From contig MNCI01000852.1 of the NCBI GenBank assembly GCA_015680685.1, forward strand, positions 782,206 through 846,205: DNA of 64,000 nucleotides, given 5' to 3'. The stretch comes from Gnetum montanum. Its lineage: Eukaryota > Streptophyta > Gnetopsida > Gnetales > Gnetaceae. Each line of letters starts with the position of its first letter. Within the stretch, counting starts at the first letter, position 1. The notes under the pieces are model-generated. The model did no database searches. It was not told the DNA's origin and saw nothing but the letters and a program-made list of their open reading frames with translations. The position numbers and the translations under genes were made by a program. Shown piece by piece: positions 56,244 to 64,000 of this stretch.

Positions 56244-58421
56244 CAACTGAGGGAATAGCCTGCGCTTACATCAAAAGCATAGATGAACTTGAGCAGGTCC
56301 ATCACCAACTTCCAAACCTTAACCTGAAAACATCAATTGGGGGAAGTTGGAAATTCCTAAAAAATTCAAACAAGCACTCTGATAAGACGTTGTTTGTCAT
56401 TGTGCAATAGACCAAACCTTACCATGAATCTAGAATGGTCAGTGCACATAATACTTCTGATAAGGGATGAGCCTGCTCATTATTTCAAATCTCCCCCTTC
56501 CAACTCAGTCATGGGGGAGATGGCCACCTCTGATAATCATTTGAGGCCCTCAGTTCCTTTTTAAGTTTTTATTTTACACATTATTTTTTTACAAATTTCT
56601 TTAAATTTTTTTTTGTCTATTTTTTTGTTTTGCAACATCATTTATACTTTTCTATTTCTTTGTGTGTTTATTTATTTTGTTAGCTTCGTCACCTAATAAG
56701 TGCTCCTGATGGTGGTATGAACTGTATTCTATTGATTGCTAATGTTTGGTTTTTACCTTGGAGTTACAATGTTGATACTAAGGTATGGTTCTTTTGATAT
56801 AGTAGGCAATGAGTCCACATCATCCATGTATTCATAAATTTCCATGGTCTCTCTTGGCTTGGAACTATACAGTCCCTTTCTTAATGATAAAACTATTAAC
56901 AAACTAGTGACTGGACATTTCTCAAACTGAGGAAGAACTCAAGGACTAAAAAGGGTGTGACTTCAAGGGGATTTGATGCATTTGTGCTGGCCATTCTCTT
57001 GGGTTTTTGGATGTTTTCTTCTTGAGTTTTCCTTACCATTTTGCCATTGCTCCATTATCGGGAAGCTGAGCTAATAAAAAATAATAAGTCTTTGCATGGT
57101 GTGGTTCTCATGCAAAAAAAAATATAGTGAGAATTCAAAGCACACCCCTTAGAAAAAATAATCATCTGGGCTACAAGCATTGGTTATGGAACTAAACAAA
57201 CATGTTCCCTCTAACTAAGGCCCTCTCTTGCTTCCTACTTTTCCTTTTCTCATTTCTTCGAAATGGTGGTGACTCTTTAGAAGAAGCATTCTTGCTACTT
57301 CAAGTGGATGGATTGGCCAAGTGTATTAATGCGAAGTCACTAAATGTGGATTGCTTGAGGCTGGATTTGGAATGAGATCTACTAAGTCTCATTAACCATA
57401 AATACAAAAGAGGTTGTACACCACCTTGTCTTGAGACTCCATTCCATTCTCTTCTTTCCATCATTCTTCGTCCATTTACCACCTCATTGCCGATTGTATC
57501 AGTAGTCTATATTTTGGTTGATACATTGTTTTCTTTTTGGTAAATTCTTGTGGTTAAGACTTTAACTCTTGATTCTGAATGACATTTCCAGAGCCTACGG
57601 ACTCTTTGAATGTAGGTTTTTCATGGCATAATGGGCATGAGCCTACTTTGGGGAGGACCCACTGGCATTCCTATATGGTGCATCAGTTAACTTCTTTCCC
57701 TTAAAAATTTTTGCAATTAATATTTAATTTTTTCATTACCACATCTGACATCCATTTTATCGACATTGCCATTGTTTCTTTTTCTCCTTCTTATTCCTTA
57801 TAACTTTTATATTTTTTCATTCTATCGCTACCGAAGAATCGCTCTTAGTCATGGGGGTCCTAGTCAAATTTTTTCAATTTTCTCCTAACCCCTACACCTT
57901 GGGTAGTCACCAGTGTTATATCTCTAAAATCCATATTAGCCATATCACAATCTAGCCAATGGACCTTACACTGAGGTAAGGTATCAACTGCATTGTGATT
58001 TATTTACCCTTGCTAATATGTGACTATGTTGTGTGTGCAGATGGCAATCATACAGCAATGGATTGAATTTGGAGGAAACACTTAGGATGGACTCATGCTA
58101 GAACAGTCATTCAAGGAACAAGATTGATGAAGTAGTTATGAATGACCAACGGAAAGCGCAATCTTGGTGTTGGTAGAAACATACTTCTCCTTCTCTCTCT
58201 CTCTCTCTTGTCTCTTCTCTCTTAGCTGCCAAATAAGGCTGAATGTCAAATGTATATAGTGTTCACTCTTGTCATGAACACTAATATTTCCATGTATTGT
58301 AATGTTAATCTATTCACATGTCACCCCATTCACCACTAGTGTCATTCAAGTCAATAATCCCATACCTTCCTAATATTTTGTAAGGAACTCAAGGATGAGT
58401 TTTCATTCAGTCATGGGGGTA
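56244..58421 (+). other. 3' non-coding internal part of element D with polypurine tracts
   Basis: No coding frame of note. Contains TCAGTCATGGGGGAGATGG (about 56501) and, at the LTR border, CAGTCATGGGGGTA (58408-58421), a polypurine primer. A (CT)n run lies at about 58192-58208. The part at 56495-56560 resembles 300-420 in element A. Pol of element D is missing altogether. Confidence 0.75.
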
Positions 58422-59207
58422 TGATGAGCCACAATATCACATCCACCACGCGATATCTCATTCTACATCATATTCTATAAATAAGAGGCGACGCCCTTTG
58501 TTCCCAATAGTTAGACTTAGACTCTTAGCCAAACTCTTGCAGTTTTACCATTCAAGAGTTAGAATAATTTCTGTGTGCCCGCAGTAGGAGTCCTAAAGTG
58601 AACGGATCTTTATTCCAGCAAATTGTACCTGAGCACACATTTTTGTACAACAATAAAGACGAACTTTATGATAAGACTTGCAACATACAGATTAAGCTAA
58701 TTAGTAATTAATTATTGTTGAATGTTTAATGCTTTCCTAGTTAATTAATCTCTTTCTCAACCTTTGACTCTCTTAGTTAAGTACACTCAGTACGATCGCT
58801 TCAAGCATGCTTGTAGCGCTTGGTAACCCAGTAACGATTAGCGTTTGGTAATCCTAGCAACATTGCACTAGTTCAGGATGTGTACGGAAAGTGGGAACGG
58901 ATACTGGTGTTAGGAACAATTAGAACTTAGTTAGTGAATAGTTAATGAACGTTAGTCACTTAGTTCTCTCTTCCTTTCCCTCATTAGCATAAGACACCAA
59001 AAAGATAAAGGTTATAAAAATCATATACCCTAAGCTTACTTAACCATACAACTGTGACAATACAAGTAAGTTTGGGAAGACAACAATTGATTAACCCTGA
59101 GTGTTCCATTAAGGCGTGTAAGCACTTAGTCCTTGGAGTTCGACCAAATCGCACGTGAGACGCTCGTATTCGTATCATTGAGTATAGGGGTACCTCGCCA
59201 CTCATTA
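58422..59207 (+). repeat. 3' LTR of element D
   Basis: 786 bases, TGATGAGCCACAATATCACA ... CGCCACTCATTA. Has fewer GATATC modules than the 5' LTR, the same TATA box (about 58476) and the 208 bases missing there. Open frames (59214-58984 minus) are incidental. Confidence 0.9.
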
Positions 59208-60940
59208 ACAGCATAGTTTAAGAAATCTACGATTAATCACGATATATATATCGCAATGTAATATTAAAGATAATTCAAAATTGGATCAGACATTTAATCC
59301 ATTAAATCATGTTATGTTTTTATTGATTTTTTAAGTTTACTATATTATTTATTATTAATTGTGATGTTAATAAAAATATTGGATATAGTTGTGTGCTTCT
59401 CAGTATTTAAAAAAGTTTAATAAAGTGTTACTTGAAAATAAAGTTGATTACTTGCTTTTAAATTTTTTTCTATTAATAAGTTGAACCTAGTGTAAGTTTA
59501 GTGGTGCGTGCTATGTTTAGTTGAGAAATCTATGATTAATTATGACATGTGCAATATATCACAATGTAACATTGAAGCTGATTCAAGATTGGATCAAGCA
59601 TTTAATCCATTAAATCATGTTATATTTATATTGATTTTTTAAGTTTACTATATTATTTAATATTAATTCTGATGCCAATAGAAAAGTAATATTTGTATAT
59701 TGGATGCAACTATGTGCTTTTTAGTATTTAAAAAGGTTTAATAAGGTGTTAATTGAAAATAAAGTTGAACAATGCTTACTTGCGTTTAAATTTTTTTCTA
59801 TCAATAAGTTGAACCTAATGTAAGTTTAGTAGTGCATGGTGTGTGCAGCATAGTTTGAGAAATCTACAATTAATTACAAGATCTATGGTATATCACAATG
59901 TAACATTGAAACCAATTCAAGATTGGATTGAACATTTAATCCATTAAATCATACTATATTTTTATTGATTTTTGAAGTTTACTATATTATTTATTATTAA
60001 TTTTGATGCCAATAGAAAAGTAATATTTCTATATTGGATGTAGTTGTGACTTTTTAGTATTTAAAAAGTTTTATGAGGTGTTATCGAAAAATAAACTTGA
60101 ACAATGCTTACTTTCTTTCAAATGATTTTCTATTAATAAGTTGAACCTAATGTAAGTTTAGTGGTGCGCGGTGTGTGAAGCATAGTTTTAGAAATCTAGG
60201 ATTAATCATGAGATATGCAATATATTCCAATGTAATATTAAAGCTAAGTCAAGATTGGATTGGACTTTTAATTTATTAAATTATGTTATATTTTTATTGA
60301 TTATTTAAGTTTACTATATTATTTATTATTAATTTTGATGCCAATAAAAATGTAATATTTCTATATTGGATGTAGTTGTGTGCTTCTAAGTATTTAAAAA
60401 TGTTTAATGAAGTGTTACCTAAGAATAAAGCCGAATGCTTTTTCTATTTAGAAGTTGAACCTAGTGTAAGTTTAGTGGTGCACGCTATGTTCAACATATT
60501 TCAAGAAATCTATAATTAATCACGAGATCTACGATATATCGCAATGTAACATTGAAGCTAATTCAAGATCAAATCGAACAGTTAATCTATTAAATCATGT
60601 TATGTTTTTATTGATTTTTTAAGTTTACTATATGTTTATTATTAATTCTGATGCCAATAGAAAAGTAATATTTACTATACTGGATGCCGTTGTGCACTTT
60701 TTAGTATTTAAAAAAGTTTAATGATCTGTTACTTGAAAATAAAGTTGAACAACGCTTACTTGCTTTCAAATGTGTTTGTATTAATAAGTTGAACCTAGTG
60801 TAAGTTTAGTTGTGTGTGGTGTGTCTAGCATAGTTTGAGAAATCTACAATATATCGCAATGTAACATTGAAGCTGATTCAAGATCAGACATTTAATCTAT
60901 TAAATCATGTTATATTTTTATTGATTTTTCTATTTTGGAT
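59208..60940. repeat. Satellite array, right part (about 5 units)
   Basis: Continues the unit split at 37767. Unit starts (CTATTAATAAGTTGAACCTA-like) at about 59469, 59799, 60130, 60443 and 60779, giving spacings of 330, 331, 313 and 336. Ends near TTTTTATTGATTTTTCTATT at about 60930. Nothing coding. Confidence 0.92.
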
Positions 60941-61690
60941 TTTTCACTTTAACTGAGCTCTTAGACAAAAAAAAAAGAAATTGTAGCTACCAACATAGAT
61001 GAATATAATTGTTCTATTTTTCCAATAATGACAATTTTCATCTAATTGATTTATTCAGATTTTTCCTATCTGATTTATGAAAATAAGTACCAATTTGCAT
61101 TTTCTTGAAAAATTCCTTTTCATGTTTTCCTTTTGCATTTTCATATGTTATTTTCAATGTGCAATGTTAAAAATAAAGTATATTTGATATTTTTTGTGAC
61201 ATTCGTGAAGATGTTACATTACATGTAAAGGTAAATTTATTAGCATGCGCATAATAGTAATTTGTTTTATTACATATTGTAAATAAATTTGGTTACCTTA
61301 GTTCACTACATCCTAGATCTTGCATAATCCTATGGGATTAATAAAAGGAATTATTTCAATATTAATTAGTAAATTTTTATTTAGATTTTTTTTTGAGATT
61401 CATGCAAATGATAAAATATAAAAACATCCTCAAGAACATAAATAGAGTAATCAACAATGATAGAAAGAAGTATGGTTTTTCTTTTATGTAAAAGTAAGAA
61501 AATTAATTGCCCATTTTAAGTAAAATAAATATTTAATTTAAACCAAATTATTAAATTAATAATGATGCATCCTTTACAGGAAAATGAATAATAATAAATG
61601 CCATAAATTTTAACCTTCCTATGCCTTTTATGTAAGTTTCAATTTCAAATATATGATAAGTTCAAAATACATTGATACTAAGGGTTGTGT
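60940..61690. other. AT-rich stretch, nothing recognised
   Basis: Poly-A and AT-rich tracts without open frames of interest. No repeat shared with the rest of the window was noticed. Lies between the satellite and the truncated gag of element F. Confidence 0.5.
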
Positions 61691-62154
61691 ATCATGGAGC
61701 GTAGGTTCTGATACCCCACCTCCTCACTTTTGTTAGGAGGGGGAACATATTTCTATAGAAAACCTGTTGTAAGTGGTTCACCATCTCCAATTTCACTTAG
61801 GATGTGCAGGACCCCTTTGCCCTTCAACAATGTATGGTGGCTCTCCTGCCTTGAGTCCCTTAAATGTTGTGCAGCTGTGGGATACTAATCCCTTGTGTCA
61901 AAAGCACGGAGGAGCATGTTGGGGACTTCATGATCTAGAGGTAACACTATGTTACCTTGCAAATCTCTCCAGTGCATCTATTCATCCTAATTGAGGATAA
62001 AAGTAAAATCGGGTATATACTCATCGGGATGAGCATATACCACCCTATATTGTTGAGGAACTGGTTGATTTTGGTTATGTGCTTTAGACCACCGACTGTT
62101 TCTTGTATGATCCCTAGGTGGTGTAATGCTCTTGTGAGAAGAAGAAGAAGACAT
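61690..62154 (-). pseudogene. Athila-like gag N-terminal part of element F
   Basis: ATG (62154-62152) followed by five Ser codons (MSSSSSHKSITPP). Then YRVVYAHPDEYIPDFTFIL and, after stops, LQGNIVLP, VPNMLLRAF and HILSEIGDGEPLTTGF. Collinear with 38533-39141. Identity of the gag family rests on its position next to LTR and PBS. Confidence 0.72.
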
Positions 62155-62276
62155 TGTATCTTTTCAATGTGCTATTTAACTGTTATATAATTTTTCATTT
62201 AATTAACCCTAAGGTTCGTTTAAGCTCCCAACGATGTGAGTGATTTCCTATGTCCTACTTAGTGCACAAACACTTA

Positions 62277-62295
62277 GTCCCTAGCAACGGCGCCA
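62277..62295 (-). other. tRNA-Asp primer-binding site of element F
   Basis: Minus strand TGGCGCCGTTGCTAGGGAC; the first twelve bases are a perfect match to the plant tRNA-Asp 3'-end complement. One spacer base to the LTR. Confidence 0.88.
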
Positions 62296-62296
62296 A

Positions 62297-63156
62297 TGAT
62301 GAGTGGCAAGGTACCCCTACACTCAACCATACGAATACAAGTGTTACACGCACGATCCGGTCGAAGTCCGCAGACTAAGTGCCTACATGCCTCATGGAAC
62401 ACTTAAGGTTAATTATTCGTTGTCTTCCCAGACTTACTTGTATTTGTCACAATTGTATGGTTAAGTAAGTCCGAGGTATATGATTTTTATAGCTTTTCTA
62501 TTTTATCTCCTATGCTGATAAGGTGAAGGGTGAAGAGACTAATTAACTAACTTTAACTAACTAACTAAGCCTTAATTAACCTAGCATCAGCATCCACTCC
62601 CACTTACCATTCACACCCTGAACCAATGCAACCTTGGTTACCAAACGCTGGTCGTTGCTAGGATCACCAAGCGTAACGCACATGCTCGAACCGATTGTAC
62701 TGAGGCAGTTAACTAGGAGAGAAGGGTTGAGAGAGATTTAATTAATAATAAAGCATTAAATGATAAAAAATAAATAACAGTAAATAAAATCCTAATTAGC
62801 CTATTCCATGCACTGCAAGGTTTATCCAAGAAGTTTGTCTTTATTGCCGTACACAAACTTGTGTTTAGGTACAATGTTTGCTCGAATAAAGATCCGTTCA
62901 CTTTGGAGCTCCTACTGCAGCCACTTGGAAAATATTCTATCTCTAGAGGGATCAAACTGCCAGAGTTTTACTATGGTCTAGGCCTAGAATGAGAAACAAG
63001 GGAGAGCCACCTCTTATTTACAGATATGATGGCACACTGCGATATCGCGTACATGATATCGTAGGGGAAGACGCGATATCGCAGGGGATGCGATATCACG
63101 ATGGACGTGATATCACATATGTGATATTGTAGCCCATGCGATATCGCGTCCCATCA
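62297..63156 (-). repeat. LTR of element F
   Basis: 860 bases, plus strand TGATGAGTGGCAAGGTACCC ... GCGTCCCATCA. TATA-like TGTAAATAAGAGG (minus, about 63023-63011) corresponds to TATAAATAAGAGG in element D. Upstream, at 63038-63150, at least seven GATATC palindromes (GCGATATCGC, GTGATATCAC and variants) are clustered. Confidence 0.88.
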
Positions 63157-63834
63157 TAAACCAATATTCATACTTGAACAGCCCATAAAGAATAAACCAC
63201 TTAGCAAGATCCATGCATTGATATACCAATAACTTAGATACAAAACCTTGATGTACAAGTTATAAGAAATACATAGGTGAACCATAAGGATCATTTTAAA
63301 AATCTATCACATGGCTCTAAAAATAAAAATATGTGTTGAATCCTTTGCCCACAAGGCCTCTTAATCTTCAATGGTCTTGTGCTATACTATGATCTAGCAT
63401 TCACAACATCAATAAGAACCTCTATTTGAGCCTCCTAACTAAGATCTACATGAACCACATGCAAGAAGTATTAAAACATCTTCAAAATAGAGGAAATCAT
63501 CTCGATGTCACTTGGAACAAGTTATAAGATGAGGCCCATGCTACAAAGCACATTGTTAGAACCAAAAATAATTATTGATTATACAAATCATTAATCAAAG
63601 AAAAATCATTAATCTAAACCATTAACATTACTATTAATATGATAATCTATCATTAACCATGATTTTCCTCCTTGTGGATCTTACTATGAGGTTTCCAGCA
63701 TTAAGCATTTGGAAGAATTATAAGATTGATACCAACCTAACTATTAAAGACTGTTTGGTAAAATATCTTATTTTTTTGGGCAACCCTCACTTAAGATAAG
63801 AAGAACTATTGGGGTAGAAACCCTCATGCATATC
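63157..63834. other. Flanking AT-rich stretch, nothing recognised
   Basis: No open frame, no repeat shared with the rest of the window. It separates the element F LTR from a second LTR of the same family. Confidence 0.5.
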
Positions 63835-64000
63835 TGATGAGTGGCAAGGTACCCCTACACTCAACTATACGAATACGAGCATGCACGCGCGATCCGGTCG
63901 AACTCCGCAGACTAAATGCCTTAACGCCACAAGAAACACTTGGGGTTAATCGTTCGTTGTCTTCCCAGGCTTGCTTGTAAGTGTCACGATGTATGGTTAA
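63835..64000 (-). repeat. Second Athila-family LTR, cut by window end
   Basis: TGATGAGTGGCAAGGTACCC onward is nearly identical to the start of 62297-63156. No PBS lies to its left; instead CCCTCATGCATATC. It is therefore the outer LTR end of another element or a solo LTR. The five bases ATATC (63830-63834) would be one copy of its target duplication. Confidence 0.8.

Larger units (their letters stand above)
37768..59207 (+). mobile_element. Element D: Athila-like element inserted in satellite, with nested element E
   Basis: LTRs at 37768-38388 and 58422-59207, both plus strand. The PBS is at 38390 and the polypurine tract is before 58422. A 5-bp target duplication GCAGC (37763-37767) / ACAGC (59208-59212), one mismatch, sits in the satellite, whose intact units read GTGTGCAGCATAGTTT at this point. 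Own internal sequence is only gag start (38533-39141) and 3' non-coding sequence (56244-58421). Element E occupies the rest. Confidence 0.88.
61690..63156 (-). mobile_element. Element F: truncated Athila-like element (LTR, PBS, gag start)
   Basis: Minus strand: LTR 63156-62297, PBS 62295-62277, gag 62154 to about 61690. The sequence then changes to unrelated AT-rich DNA, so the element is truncated within gag. Same family as elements A and D. Confidence 0.82.

Noticed and set aside
37763-59212. Treating the two element D LTRs as independent solo LTRs
   Set aside because: Shared target duplication, PBS after the left copy, polypurine tract before the right copy and continuous satellite phase support one insertion.
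36408-60940. CRISPR-like spaced repeats
   Set aside because: Unit length of about 330 bp with no short repeat/unique spacer alternation, in a plant context; it is satellite DNA.

Overview
This is nuclear DNA from a land plant (most likely a seed plant with a large, repeat-rich genome). I base that on Athila-type and Tat/Ogre-type Ty3/gypsy elements, a tRNA-Asp primer-binding site typical of plant Athila elements, a Ty1/copia element, a plant L1-type LINE and an AT-rich satellite. No intact single-copy host gene, rRNA, tRNA or CRISPR array is visible. Nearly all coding sequence belongs to decayed mobile elements. Species cannot be read from the sequence.

Layout. 1-4648: minus-strand Athila-like element A (RT fragment, protease, gag, PBS, 5' LTR), running off the left edge. 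4650-about 9250: older minus-strand Ty3/gypsy element B with gag, protease, an archaeal-type RNase H (aRNH) block and a pre-RT block, then its 5' LTR. 11130-11720: pyrimidine-rich diverged repeats. 13160-16430: degenerate plus-strand Tat-like pol, followed by a TATA-bearing LTR-like stretch. 18907-31075: a 0.26-kb tandem duplication whose second unit is split twice, by a copia element (19222-25515, TSD GGTTA) and by a GC-rich LINE (about 25667-30999). 31080-36408: three tandem units, each with a Dof-zinc-finger-like reading frame next to a truncated Athila LTR. 36408-60940: a roughly 330-bp satellite array split by a 21.4-kb nested insertion. 61690-63156 and 63835-64000: further minus-strand Athila-family pieces.

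The nested insertion is the centre of interest. Athila-like element D (37768-59207) sits in the satellite with a 5-bp target duplication (gcagc/acagc) and kept its two LTRs, but only the start of its gag and its 3' non-coding part. Inside it lies a minus-strand Tat/Ogre-type element E (39142-56243) with gag, protease, RT-RNase H, aRNH, integrase and minisatellites. Between its protease and RT is a 5.1-kb gap bounded by GT-AG signals on the minus strand that join the two pol parts in frame, as in Ogre introns. On the opposite strand of this putative intron lies a separate gene (46201-50378) with its own TATA box and seven recognisable exons joined by six introns, every junction conserving the reading frame. 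Its first part resembles the HAD/FCP1 (NLI-interacting factor) phosphatase fold with lost catalytic motifs; its later part is novel and has a coiled coil. It now carries eight in-frame stops, most explainable as C-to-T decay.

Insertion order inferred from nesting: satellite, then D, then E with its antisense passenger; separately, the 0.26-kb duplication, then copia and LINE. Nonsense codons in the LINE, in element E and in the passenger gene are mostly TAG/TGA where CAG/CGA is expected, the signature of cytosine-methylation decay in silenced plant DNA.
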